From Bacteroidota bacterium (GTDB taxonomy: Bacteria; Bacteroidota; Bacteroidia; Bacteroidales; FEN-979), in contig JAPLDF010000075.1 in NCBI GenBank assembly GCA_026391835.1, positions 248,001 to 312,000 on the forward strand: 64,000 nt of DNA, given 5' to 3'. Numbering within the stretch: position 1 is the stretch's first letter; each line of letters opens with the position of its first letter. The notes under the pieces are model-generated. The model worked only from the letters and a program-made list of their open reading frames with translations. It was not told the origin of the DNA and ran no database searches. Position numbers and translations under genes: made by a program. Positions 17,340-29,100 of this stretch are shown here, in pieces.

Positions 17340-20153
17340 CTATTTCTTTAGAATTATGACGTCTTTGTCAATGTTTATGGTTGAGTTGGTTTTTGTTCCG
17401 ATGATTTTATAGAAGGTCTCTTTTTGGGGCGGCGGGATGAACCGGTAGTTCGTTGTCGGCCAGTTTCCCGGGCTGACGAGTTTTGCATTGCACATGTTCG
17501 ATCCGCTCATGAACCCGCCTGAAGCATCGTCCATGCCGGCCGAAGCGCCTTCATTGGGGCTGTGTGTCCCGCTTACGACGCTGCCGTAGCAGAATTCGAT
17601 CTTATAGTTGAATTCATACAATTTCACCTGGAAATTCAAACGCGCATCAGATACTGTTGTATAGGATAGTATGTTCTTCCATTCAACTGTAAATACACGG
17701 TTAGGGGTTGCACCCTCGGTTTTGTACGAAATAACCGTTGAACCGTCAGCTTTCAGGTCATCCCACCAGGGCGCGAGCGTCATGTTGGGCGCTGTTGCAT
17801 TGTACAAGGCAGTATTGTTGGCAGATGTGGCATCGTCGCCCGATTTGTCAAGCGACACCCATCCGTTGGTGTTTATCCTTAAGTCACTGTAGCTTGTGCC
17901 GAGGTATTTGAATGGAAACCCGATGGTAACATCCAGGTGTGCATTGTCCCCGGTCGGGCCGGCAGTTCCACCCGAAAGATAAGTCATCCCGGAGGTGAAG
18001 GTGGTTGGCTGGAAGTTCCTGATGTTGTTGATCGATGTGGCGCCGGCCAGTATTGTAGAAGGATCCGCGCCGGTAAATTCCACCGAACCGGTTCCCGCGT
18101 TGAATACCCCGCTGTTTGACCAGTCTTTGCCAATTTTCAGGTTTGCTGATCCCGTTACGTTCAGTTGAAGACCAGCATTTATTGTCATGGTCCCGGTGAC
18201 TGTCAATTCCGAAATCCCCTCGAGGATGAGGTTTTTGCAATTTCCGCCAAGTGTAAGGTCGCCTGTGCGGGTGGGCCAGCGTGAACCGGTGGGCGCCGCA
18301 GGAATAATGGCCGTGATGGTACCCGTGGGGATGACATTGCTCTGCCAGTTTGCCGGGGCGTCCCAGTCGGTGGATGCACTGCCGGTCCATATGCCCGATC
18401 CGGCCTGGCCGTTGATATAATAGGTTGACTGCGGCTGGTCATACAATACATGGGATGATCCGTCGCTGTATTGACAGGAGCCCCCATTGTCGTACCAGTT
18501 CAGTGGCGAGTATCCGCCATGATAGGTGAAATGCAGTTCGCAAAGTGTGGAATTATCGGGGAGGGTAACGCCACCGCCATACCAGCTCAGGGTGATCCTG
18601 CCGGCAGAAGCTACCGTCGCAACAAAATTGGAACTGACAGCGCAGTTGGGTGATGTTGACACATAGGTGATCACCCCCGGATCATAGTCGAGGGTAAGGG
18701 AAACGGAACCAATGTTGGTGAAGCCGGTAACTTTGGCCGGGAGTATTATTTCGGTGCCGTTAAATCCGGTGGTTGATTCAGCAGTGATCACCGGTGCGGC
18801 CCTCGACGCCACCACGCCGTCAAAATAGTAATCGGAGGTGGGGGTGTTGTAGAGGGAGTATCCGCTGATATCCCCGTAATCACAGGCAGTGCTGTTTTCA
18901 TCACGCCATGTCAGGGCTGTTGTCCCTGAAATATAATGAAATTTTATCGTTGCGATGGGTAATCCATTCCCTATTGTTGTCGCGCCGCCAAAATAGCCCA
19001 TACGGATTTTCTTTTTACCTGAAGTACTGGCCATGTCAGTAACACCGAGGTTTCCACCAAAAACAGCATTCTGAGTAAAACTCGTATATGACAGAACTGC
19101 CGGGTCATATTCAAATTCCAGAGCAAGGGATGTGATACTGGAATAATTTTGAACGGTTACAGGTATCTCGACATCACCGCCTGCAGTTGCGTTTGTTGTT
19201 GAGGGCAGGTAGGTTTTTGGTGATAACTGCCGGGTGACAAGCCCGTTCTGGTAATAATCGGCCGTTGGAGAGTCATAAAGAATAACGGAACTCCCGTTTG
19301 TATACTGGCAACTACCCCCGTCGTCTATCCATTTAAGCAAGCTGTAGTTTCCTCCCGTCAAGGATGCTGTATACATATAATTGATCGTGAACAAAATGCT
19401 GCCATTGGTTAATGTTGCAGGAGTACCTCCTCCTCCAAGTGGGGGTATACAGCTGATGGTCAGTCTCATTCTTCCGTTTACCAGTGTTGTACTGGTATTC
19501 AATACCCATGAGGACAATAAGGGATTAGCGGTAACTGTCTGAAATGAAAGAACAGAAGGTTTATATTCCAAAGTCAGTGATATGGAACCGATGTTTGTAA
19601 AGTCGTTTACGGTTATATTGACAGGCACTGATGAACCAGAAACAGCATTTGTCACGGTAGGGGCGATTGTAACCGGGGCTGCCTGGTTCGTAATAATTCC
19701 GTTGATGTAGTAGGTCGAAGCGGGTGAATCATTCAGAATGACTGAGGAGCCGTTTGTATACTGGCAAGATCCTCCGTTATCATACCAGGTAAGCAAAGAA
19801 CTCCCTGAAACATAGGTAAAATTGATGTCAAACAAGTGTGTCTGATCTGGCATCGTTATTCCTGGGCCATACCAGCTGATCACAAGATTTCCGGGGGTTG
19901 CCGTAACACTGATGGTGGATGCAAGAACCGGATCCGGTGTGATGCTTAAGTAAGTCAGTGCAGATGAATTGAATTGCAGTGTCAGGGATATCGAACCAAT
20001 ATTGATAAAATTGGTCACAGTCACCGGAACGGCTACTGTCCCTGCCACAGCATGGGTAATGGAACCCACTTTTGTTACCGGGGCATTTTGTGCCCGGAGT
20101 AAAAACGGAAACAGCAATAGCAGAAGATATATCCAAAAGTAAGATCTTTTCAT
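17340..20153 (-). CDS. Scaffoldin-like protein with four tandem cohesin-like modules
   Basis: 937 aa, signal peptide 1-21 (FLLRAQ). Four homologous modules at about 24-153, 159-305, 311-447 and 453-582; each opens with a stretch like VPVTVTNFINIGSISLTL and closes with W-x-DNGGSCQY-(T/S)-(N/D)GSS, then DSP-x-(S/A)-(T/D)YYxNG (module 3 is the most diverged). They have the alternating beta pattern of cohesins. A linker domain (GIWTGSASTDWDAPANW, 587-700) and a nidogen-like beta domain (about 735-905, GFPFKYLGTSYSDLRINTNG) follow. There is no recognisable T9SS tail (ends DKDVIILKK). A multi-cohesin chain suggests an organiser of surface complexes. The terminator at 20204-20233 separates it from the giant gene upstream. 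Confidence 0.8.
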   Translation of the reverse strand: MKRSYFWIYLLLLLFPFLLRAQNAPVTKVGSITHAVAGTVAVPVTVTNFINIGSISLTLQFNSSALTYLSITPDPVLASTISVTATPGNLVISWYGPGITMPDQTHLFDINFTYVSGSSLLTWYDNGGSCQYTNGSSVILNDSPASTYYINGIITNQAAPVTIAPTVTNAVSGSSVPVNITVNDFTNIGSISLTLEYKPSVLSFQTVTANPLLSSWVLNTSTTLVNGRMRLTISCIPPLGGGGTPATLTNGSILFTINYMYTASLTGGNYSLLKWIDDGGSCQYTNGSSVILYDSPTADYYQNGLVTRQLSPKTYLPSTTNATAGGDVEIPVTVQNYSSITSLALEFEYDPAVLSYTSFTQNAVFGGNLGVTDMASTSGKKKIRMGYFGGATTIGNGLPIATIKFHYISGTTALTWRDENSTACDYGDISGYSLYNTPTSDYYFDGVVASRAAPVITAESTTGFNGTEIILPAKVTGFTNIGSVSLTLDYDPGVITYVSTSPNCAVSSNFVATVASAGRITLSWYGGGVTLPDNSTLCELHFTYHGGYSPLNWYDNGGSCQYSDGSSHVLYDQPQSTYYINGQAGSGIWTGSASTDWDAPANWQSNVIPTGTITAIIPAAPTGSRWPTRTGDLTLGGNCKNLILEGISELTVTGTMTINAGLQLNVTGSANLKIGKDWSNSGVFNAGTGSVEFTGADPSTILAGATSINNIRNFQPTTFTSGMTYLSGGTAGPTGDNAHLDVTIGFPFKYLGTSYSDLRINTNGWVSLDKSGDDATSANNTALYNATAPNMTLAPWWDDLKADGSTVISYKTEGATPNRVFTVEWKNILSYTTVSDARLNFQVKLYEFNYKIEFCYGSVVSGTHSPNEGASAGMDDASGGFMSGSNMCNAKLVSPGNWPTTNYRFIPPPQKETFYKIIGTKTNSTINIDKDVIILKK

Positions 20154-20203
20154 GTTTCAGTAAGTTTGCATTGTTTGTTCTTTGGCATTCGAAAAGAGAA
20201 AAT

Positions 20204-20233
20204 GGCAGGGAACACTGAAAAGTGCTCCCTGCC
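20204..20233 (-). terminator. Terminator of the giant adhesin gene
   Basis: Inverted repeat GGCAGGGA...TCCCTGCC extended by ACACT/AGTG, 8 nt after the stop codon at 20242; on the minus strand it is followed by ATTTTCTCTTTT. A long GC-rich stem with a T-rich tail fits an intrinsic terminator. Confidence 0.7.
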
Positions 20234-20241
20234 GGTATTAT

Positions 20242-22539
20242 TTACCTGGTGTGAACCATTTTAATTGTTTTGATAATTACTTTTCCACCGATTTCATAAC
20301 GCAAGGTGGCTGTATAGAGCCCAGGCATAAGATCGTTTGCATCTAATTTCAGTGAGTGATTGCCAGCCTGTTCAAAGGCATCCACCATGGTCAGGATTTT
20401 TTCACCCAACAACGTATGGATATCGATTTTCACCTTGCCGGAGAAAGGTAGCGTATAGGTGAGAGATGTATTGATCACAAATGGATTCGGATGATTTTCG
20501 AACAGCAGTGATTGTGCTGTAATATCATTGATACCAGTGGCTGAAGCTTCAACCACTTTGGTAACAAGTACCGGATCGTGTATGGTTGCAAAGAATCCGT
20601 CTCCGAGTTCATTGAGCAGATCGGGTTTCATTGTGATGCGGATGGATTGCCCTTCCTTGAATGAAGCTGATGTTTTGAGCCTGAGGGTTACCAGTTTGTC
20701 ACCTGATGGCACCTCAACCGGAAGGTTTGAGTACCATCCTATACGCAGTTCATCGCCGTTCATGTTGAACCCGAGCGTTTCGCTGTTGCCTGTATTGCTC
20801 CCATCCTGCAGGAAAACATTCTCCACGGAAACAAGGCTGGAAGGCAGATTGAGCATGATGGCAATCGCACCGACCTGCATCGAAGCATCAACCCTGATTG
20901 GCATATCGAATGTGGTGTTGGCTGCAACCTGGATGGTGCCATCATAGGTCAACTCCATCGGTGATACTGCATTTGAGGATTTTAACCCTGTTGGAGGTAC
21001 ATAATTTCCGCTAAAGTCACCGACGCAAAGGCCCCAGATATTCTGTGTAATATCTCCTCCGCTTACAACGACATTATAGGAAAGTGTTGGCGGGGTGATT
21101 TGATTTGTCAGGTCCGATTGTTTCCAGAAGGTCCATAAACCCCTTGGGAATGGATACAAGCTGGCTCCGTACAAGTAGTTGTTCCTGATCAATCCTGCGT
21201 CACTTCCGTTCATAAAGTTGTCAACGTTATTGACATCCCCTGCATTGAACAGGACATGTTCAATGAGCCCAAGCGATCCCCAGGATGAGTTAACCAACCC
21301 TGCATCCACAGTATTCACACCATCCCAATGCTTCGTTGTGGTAATGTCCAGCGTATAGGTGTTGTTCATGACTCCCGTGAACTGGTAATATCCGGACCCG
21401 TTGGTTGTAGTGGTAGCAATAGTAGTTGAACCCTGTTTCAGTGTAAGCGTTACCAAATCAAGTGGCGTACCTGCACCAGTCCAGTTTGGCTCACTGTAGT
21501 TATAATAACTAACAGTCCCGCTAATTTTGGACCCGCCCACGCCGATGGTGACGTTGTATGGGGTTGAGTTGCCGATGCATCCGGTAGTAAGATCCATTTC
21601 AGATACAGAAACTGTTCCTGCACCGGGTGTGCTACCCCAGGTAACAACAACTACGTTGGTAGTGCTCCCATCTGTGACTCCGCCTGTGACACTCCATGAA
21701 TATACATGTGAATCATGATAGGCTGTGGTATATGTTTTCACAGCACCAGCAACAACAGTGGCTTCACCACCCACAACGGGTGCAGGCAATGGCAGCAGCG
21801 TGACCAGGAAACCTGATGCCGATTTCGAACACCCGGTTGCTATGATATACTGGGTAACATTAACAATGCCCGTAGCGCCCAGGCCCCACGTTACCGTGAT
21901 CTGGGAAGTTCCCTGACCTGTGAAACTGGCAGCTCCTGTAACTGACCATAAATATGAGTTGCCAGGTACAAACGCTGTAGAATAAATATTACCTGATGAA
22001 CCAGCACAGGTAGGTGATGGACCAGAGATTGAGGGGGTGGGGAGAGGATTAACGGTAATCGTAAAACTACAGTTAGCCGTATGACTGCATCCGTCCGTTA
22101 TAGTCCAGGTTACATTGGTAACTCCTGCGTTAAAGACAACATTATTAAGTGTGTTACTTCCTGAACCTGTTGTCGCCCCTGTAAGAACATAATTGACACT
22201 TGTAATGGAACAGTTGTCGGAGGCTGATGTTGGATTAAACTCGGTACCTACTGCAGTATAGGTTGTTGGAGAAGTAGTAGCACACCGAACTTTGTTGCCG
22301 ACACAGGAGATAAGAGGAGCGGTTTGATCATTGCCTGAGTGTGAGTAGGTCTGATTTGCCAAAGGATTGTTGCAAGCATCCTTTACAGTGTAGGTATAAG
22401 TTACGGCCCAGTTACAATCTGTTCCGGTTGTTGCTGTACCTGTTAAGGTTGCAGTTACAGCAACACCACAATTGTCAGAATAACCCAAGATAGCATTGGC
22501 TGGACTGAATGGAGGTACTGTTGCTGCCGCATTTGCCAT
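20242..22539 (-). CDS. C-terminal part of giant adhesin: HYR/PKD-like, dockerin-like, T9SS tail
   Basis: 765 aa from ATG 22539, but the frame is open and homologous up to about 22764, where it joins the upstream ORF by a frameshift. It is best read as the C-terminus of the protein starting at 38902. Order: end of an HYR module, PKD-like Ig modules (PTPSISGPSPTCAG and following), a CNA-B/SD-like module (KISGTVSYYNY), a dockerin-like calcium loop (GDVNNVDNFMNGSDAGLIRN), a cohesin-like beta domain (IQVAANTTFDMPIRVDA), and a T9SS type A tail from about 680 (FENHPNPFVINTSLTY, ending KMVHTR). The part carries the only export/anchoring signal of the giant protein. A strong terminator follows. Confidence 0.8.
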   Translation of the reverse strand: MANAAATVPPFSPANAILGYSDNCGVAVTATLTGTATTGTDCNWAVTYTYTVKDACNNPLANQTYSHSGNDQTAPLISCVGNKVRCATTSPTTYTAVGTEFNPTSASDNCSITSVNYVLTGATTGSGSNTLNNVVFNAGVTNVTWTITDGCSHTANCSFTITVNPLPTPSISGPSPTCAGSSGNIYSTAFVPGNSYLWSVTGAASFTGQGTSQITVTWGLGATGIVNVTQYIIATGCSKSASGFLVTLLPLPAPVVGGEATVVAGAVKTYTTAYHDSHVYSWSVTGGVTDGSTTNVVVVTWGSTPGAGTVSVSEMDLTTGCIGNSTPYNVTIGVGGSKISGTVSYYNYSEPNWTGAGTPLDLVTLTLKQGSTTIATTTTNGSGYYQFTGVMNNTYTLDITTTKHWDGVNTVDAGLVNSSWGSLGLIEHVLFNAGDVNNVDNFMNGSDAGLIRNNYLYGASLYPFPRGLWTFWKQSDLTNQITPPTLSYNVVVSGGDITQNIWGLCVGDFSGNYVPPTGLKSSNAVSPMELTYDGTIQVAANTTFDMPIRVDASMQVGAIAIMLNLPSSLVSVENVFLQDGSNTGNSETLGFNMNGDELRIGWYSNLPVEVPSGDKLVTLRLKTSASFKEGQSIRITMKPDLLNELGDGFFATIHDPVLVTKVVEASATGINDITAQSLLFENHPNPFVINTSLTYTLPFSGKVKIDIHTLLGEKILTMVDAFEQAGNHSLKLDANDLMPGLYTATLRYEIGGKVIIKTIKMVHTR

Positions 22540-22600
22540 ACAGGAATTGATACCTGTAGTTCCAGCATATTTAAGGAGTGGGCTTGATAGTGTAGGAGCA

Positions 22601-23159
22601 GTGAGGTCATGAATGGTAATTGCCTGTTCGCAGGTTTTAGTGTTTCCACAGGCGTCCTTAAGCTTCCAAGTCCTGGTAACAATGATCGGACATGTTCCAC
22701 CGGCAACATCCGTATAAGCATAATAGGTTATGCCGCAAGCATCTGTTGCAGTACCACCGGTAACTGCAGGGCAGTTACTTCAGTCTCGGAGGTCTGATAC
22801 ACAAGTCCGGTAATAGCTGCTGTTGAACATCCTTCGATGTCATAAGCTGCAGGACACTGAGTGAAGGCAGGAGCGGTGAGGTCATGGATGGTAATGGCCT
22901 GTTCGCAGGTTTTAGTGTTTCCACAGGCGTCCTTAAGCTTCCAAGTCCTGGTAACAATGATCGGACATGTTCCACCGGCAACATCCGTATAAGCATAATA
23001 GGTTATGCCGCAAGCATCTGTTGCAGTACCACCGGTACATTTGTAAACTGCAGGGCAGTTACTTCAGTCTCGGAGATCTGATACATAAGTCCGGTAATAG
23101 CTGCTGTTGAACATCCTTCGATGTCATAAGCTGCAGGACACTGTGTGAAGGCAGGAGCG
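22601..23159 (-). repeat. Two near-identical HYR modules of 275 and 284 bp that break the reading frame
   Basis: Copy A 22601-22875 (275 bp) and copy B 22876-23159 (284 bp) are almost identical except for 9 nt present only in B. The intact neighbouring HYR module is 94 codons (282 bp). Each copy carries two extra bases (AATG-TA-CCGGTGG against the expected AATGCCGGTGG), so each shifts the frame by the same amount. The upstream ORF therefore stops at 23003 (a TAA created out of frame) and the frame continuing to the T9SS tail is two shifts away. Confidence 0.85.
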
Positions 23160-26100
23160 GTGAGGTCATGGATGGTAATAACTTGATCACAGGTTGCAGT
23201 TTTACCAGCAGCATCTTTTACAGTCCAGGTGCGTGTCACTGTAATTGGACATGTTCCAGATGAAACATCTTTGTAGGCATAGTATGTCACAGCACAATTA
23301 TCGGAAGCAACACCACCGGCATCGGTAAAAAATTGTGCTGATACTTCAACCGTGGTTGCTGAGAATATGAGTTCAGTAATGGCATCCGTTGAGCAACCTT
23401 CTATGCCATAGGCTGCTGGACATGTTGTAATTTTGGGTGCTTCGTTATCATTGACATTGACATTAAAAGTACATACATCGGATCTGCCACAAATATTTGC
23501 CGTGGAAGTTACCGTCGTTGTTCCCTTCGCAAATGCCATACCGCTTGCGGGTACGGAGGTCACAATTGGTTTGCGGGTCAGGCTTGTGTTGTCTATGGCA
23601 AGGTTGTTTACTGCAAGGAATGTAAACCACATATAACGATTGCCTCCAACCACATTTGAGATCAGGTCAGATGCAGTATGGCGTATTTCAGTCCATAACT
23701 TATTCCCGCCTGCATCAAGGAGGCTGCAATCAACGGAAAGCGCTCCATCTGGTGCACCATAGTAATTCCATTCGAGGGTGTACCATCCGGATGTTGTAAC
23801 CTCATAGTGGTTTACTGTTGCAAGGTCATTTCTACGGGCATTGCTTGCATTATTTGAAGCAGCAACTAGTATCTTACCCGTGCTATATCCGGCCGTATGG
23901 AATACAAAATCACGGAGAAATCCGGCATTTGGAGTGGCCTGGTTGCTAACCGCTGACGAAACTTCCCATGCATAGGTATTTGCACTGATACCAGGATCAC
24001 TAAGATCGAAATAAACATCCAGGCGCGTGACAAATCCGGAATCAAATTTATTATAATACCCTCCAAGTCTGCTGTAAGCCCCAAGTTGCCCGGTAGGTAA
24101 TCCCGTACTACTAAGAAGCCCAAAGGCTGTACTCGGTGGATTAGGTATTATTGGACCAAGAGATGTCACACGGGTTATGGTGCTATTGGCATCATTCCAG
24201 TCTGTTGATTGCTGTTTGTCACTGCCTCCGCTTATCCATAATGGATTTTCAAATCCCTGGAAGAAGCCAAAGTCGGTTGCAGTCGGGTTGAACGTTGTAA
24301 CAGCCGTGCAGAGCCCTGGATCAGTATTCTTGGTGATATTATCAGGACATGTAACAACTGGGTTTTGATTATCCGTAATCACGATGTTCTGCACACAAGT
24401 ATTCATGTTACCGAAATAATCCGTTACCGTCCAGGTACGAATAATGGTGCCAGTGGCATTACAACCGGTAAGACCTGCACGATTGTCGCTATAGGTCAGG
24501 GTATTCGGTCCATAACATGTGGTTACGGTTGGTGTTCCAGTCGCATAGGGATCCCTGTCGTCATGCTGATTCAGGTTAATAGGTGAAGTGCATGAAGAAA
24601 GTGCTGGTAATGGAAGTGTGTAAAGGGTGGCCATGGTACCATCGGAATACCAGGGGTTGAAGGTAATGTTGCCAAAAACAGCATTGCCCACTCCGCATGT
24701 ATTGTGCGGATCGTTGTAAGGCCCTGTGGCATCGCCCCACCAGTTCGGACTGGCATCGACGGCTGCGGTTTTGTCGTTCTGCAGGCCGCGACCATGCGTT
24801 GCATCAAAGCTATTCCCGTTACCGCTAATGGTGTTGTTTTCAATAGCACCGATTATACCGGCAGTTGACTCGATGAGTATACCGGCCTGGGTGTTGCTGG
24901 TGATGGTATTGCCGGTGCAGGAAACAAGACAAGCACCATTCTTAATATCGATACCCACCAGGTTTCCTGATATCGTGGTTGCGTTGTTGGTAACAGTAAC
25001 CGAAGAGGTCGGGCCATCTGCCAGAACTCCTTTGGCACCGCCGCTGATCGAGCAGTTGTTCGTAACAGCAGCAGAGGCAATAAAGGTATGGATAACATCA
25101 GAATAGGCTATAACGCCAACTCCTCCCGGAGCCATGGTGATGGCAACATTGTTAACATTTACCCTGGCATCGCCGCCGATCTGGCCGCCCCAAACAGGGT
25201 CCCAGTTTGCAACGCGCACACCATAATCTTTAATATTCCCCAGGGAGCCTCCCTGGATCGTTACATTATGACTTGCAACGCCGCTGGCATAGAAACCCCA
25301 GTTACAGTTTCCTCCGCCAATGATCGTGTTGTTGGTATAATTGGCTACGCGTTCATTGTCCATTGACAGGGCATAAAAACCTATCGAGGTGCTTCCAGAA
25401 GGTGTTTCTTCCGGGAACCGGATGGTGTTATTATGCACTGACAGGGGAGATGCATTTTCCCGCTGGTAATTGTTCCAGATACCAACCGCACGGGAGGTTG
25501 CAGTATAAGCCCATGAAATGGATATGTCATTGCGGGCAATGTCAGGAGTGAAACCAGATGCAGCAGGTGTATTTACACTGTGGGTGCTGATACCGCGGTT
25601 AACCCCGGTCATTTTGTTGTCATTAATTAACGCATGGAATGCATATACCTGGATGCCTTCCTTCATGTTGTCAAAATTGTTGTTATTCAGGTAATTCCAG
25701 GAGTAACTGGTTCCGAATTGGTCGAAAATGTAAATGCCCTGTAAAGTGAAATTCCTGAATTTGTTATAAGTGATAGTAAGATGATCAATCCAGTGCTGGC
25801 CAAAAGCAGCCATAGTACCGCCAATTGAGCCGTTTTGGATACCCACGGAGGTGTTGACATCAATACCATTTACGTCGGTTCCAACATCTGTTCCGGGTTT
25901 ATTACCGTCGAAGACCAATCCCTTAATGATCGTTCCACTCTGTGCAAGTTCCATCAACACTCCAGCTGATGCATTGTTGTTAGCTGGCTTCAATACTGCT
26001 TCACCATAACTCCATGCAACATTCGGGTCTGCATCAAAATTGGATCCGCGGATCTCAACCTTTTTATTGACGATGACATTCTCGACATAATTGCCATAAT

Positions 26101-29100
26101 CCACATAGATGATATCATTATCTGCGGCGAGAGAAAGTGCTTTGGTGATGGTGGCAAGCGGTGCAGCTTTCACGCCAGGGTTTGCATCATTTCCAGCAGC
26201 AGTACACCATCTTTCAGAGCCAAGGCCAATACCTGAATATGTATCATTCACATAGAATTCATTCGGTCCGGTACAGGCACCTGACACCGGCTGGAATCCA
26301 TCTGCAGAAATTCCTCCCACATCGGTTCCATCAACCAGGTAATGCACATAATTAACCGGCGGTGTTGAAGCCGGGTTCATTACGGCATAAACGGCATCGG
26401 GATTTGCAGATCCCCACCAGTTGCAGGTTGCAGTAAGCGTACCGCCGGCATTGCTGGCCAGATAGCCGTTATTATTGCGATTAAGCGAGTTGTTGGTAGC
26501 AATGATCGTACCTCCATATGATTCAAACTGGAAGCTGAACAGCGCAGAAACCGGTGTTGTTGATGTAGATGGATTGGTTATAAAGCAATTGGCAACGTTG
26601 ACTGTTGCACCTTTGAAGGATACAATGCCGTAACCATTATTCCCGCCTGTGCCATAAGCATCTTTACCGTTTCCGGTCAAAGTACTGGCGTTGACATTCA
26701 CCACAGCATTTTTGCCACGTACATTGATCCCCCTGTTCCTGTTGTTTTCAAGCAAACATTGAGTAACTGTGATGTCCTGCCTTGTGCCGATGTTGGTAGA
26801 GAAATCAGCGAAATTGAAACCGGCACAATCGGCCGAGGAATTTCCAGTACCGTCAACTGTTACATTGTTGATGTTTGCTGTGATTATATCAGTATTGCTG
26901 CTGCCATTACCTGTAAATATATAAACACCGGTATGTGCATAGGATCCGGTAAATCCTGAAATGACCTGGCCATCCAGCACAAAGTTGGAAGGTGCAAAAG
27001 CTCCGGTACCAAGTGGATTGGCATTGACAGCTGAAACTCCCTGTACGACATTGGTGATATTGCCACCCGTGATGGTTGTTGCGGGTACGGTGTTCAGGTT
27101 ATAGATCAGGTAGCCCAAATATGCGACGCTGATGTCATTGGTGCCGATCAAAGCTGGCTGTGTACCTGAAATATTGCCAAGGGCGATACCAACTGTTGGT
27201 GTCGATCCAGCAAGTTTTGCTGCAATGGCTATTGTATTATTCTGGATGGTAAGTCCGTTAGGCGCTGTGGTTGAAACTCCGTCCACATTGATGCCGACTG
27301 CGGCTGCAGCAATATTGTTGTTGTGGATATTGGCCCCGGCATCAGAGCCGGTGATTGAGATGCCAGTTGCTGTAAGATTGTTAATAGTCAGGTTTTTAAC
27401 CTCTGCAGTAACTGTTGCGCCGTTTGTGTTCAAACTATTATCACGTACCCATACTCCTGTTCCACAGTTATTCAGCGTAACACCAGTTATTGTATACGTG
27501 CTGGTGGCAGCATCGGAATCATATCCGTCATAATTGTTGGGAAACACGCCGGTAGTGCAATTCGTGAGTGTGCCTCCGGTAACAGTTACCGTGTTGGTTG
27601 TGGGGCAGTTCCATAGATCAATTCCTTCAAGTGCACCAGTTACATTGTTGCCGCTGACGTTTGCACCAACTGCAGTCTGGATCGAACTTATTTCGATACC
27701 AATATTGTTGGTCGATCCAGAGTAGGTAGTGATATCATTGTTGGAAATATCAAAGGTGGTAGCACCGCTATAGGCGAGGTTGTGAAAAATTCCCAGGCGT
27801 TTTGATTCAATTGCATTTTCGGTAATTGAATGGCTGGTACCACCAGGATCTGCCTGAGAGAAGTTACCTGTTTGAATCCCTATACGTACACGTGTCATTA
27901 CATTATCCGTGATGTTTGTATAGCAGTTGTTATAAATAACAATACCCATACCCCATGCATTAGGGAGAATATTATCAAATTTATTATTGCTGATAACATT
28001 GCCTGTTGTGGCAGCACCACTGTTGTAATAATTATACAAATCAATCCCTGAATAGTTGATATTTTTCAGGATATTATTTCCTATTTTAACATTTGACAGT
28101 CCTTCATATGCAGCAATTGCCTCACAGGCATCCACATTGGCTCCATTCATGTTAACTAAGCTGGTGAGCAAGGGATTGTCACCGTCAAATGTAAATCCCT
28201 TGACAGATGATCCGCTGGCATCATTGTTCATATACAGCATAGTTGTTGAAGTGGTACTAGTTGGATCAGGATCAGAAGTTGCCGGATCCAGAATTGCCTC
28301 GGCAAAACGCGGTGGCGAACTGTTATTCGGATCAACGGTATAATTTGATCCGCGAAGATTAAGAGTTTTATAAAGGAAAAGGTCTTCGGCATATGTTCCT
28401 GCATCAACCCAAATAATATCATTTGTGCTTGCCACATCGATTGCCTGTTGGATTGTCCTGAACGGAAGAAGCGCAGTGCCGGGGTTCGCATCATTACCAA
28501 CAGCCGAAGTATAGTGATCGCCTGTACGATCATTGTCGTTTACATATAATTCCGTTGCGACACCACAAGAAGGAGTAACCTGCTGGAAGCCGGGAACCAA
28601 AGGTTCATCATCTAATCCGATCAGCAGATAAGGTGAATAGGTGACAGGTCCTGATATAAGGGCCTCAATGCCTCCTGATCCCACTGTGCCCCACCAGTTA
28701 CAGGTGGCATCCAGGGTTCCAGATCCTTCATTTTTAGCTCCGAACAGCGAATTTGTCTGGATATTATTGTTGTTTGCCAGAATTCCAGTTGCTGAGGTTG
28801 AAGGAAGTACATGAATCCCGATTTGTGTGCTGTTGATAATATCATTGTTAGCAACGGATATGCCTGAATGTGTTGCAGGCCCTGTTCCTCCATTAATATA
28901 ATCCTGAATGTCAACAGCATCAAGGTTTCCATCCAAATAGTTGTTGGTGATGGCCAGGGTGCTGATTGTTGAAGGACTGCCCGAGCGGCTTTCAGAAACA
29001 GCTAACACCGCTGACCGAACATTGGTCGCTCCTGTAATACTGTTGGCATTCACAGTAACACCTGAAAGCGCAGCATCGCTGGTTGACAAATATGAACGGG

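Noticed and set aside
22455-22996. Two short ORFs starting MLIRMLPVEHVRSLLPGLGS
   Set aside because: Out-of-frame readings of the tandem HYR copies; identical because the copies are.
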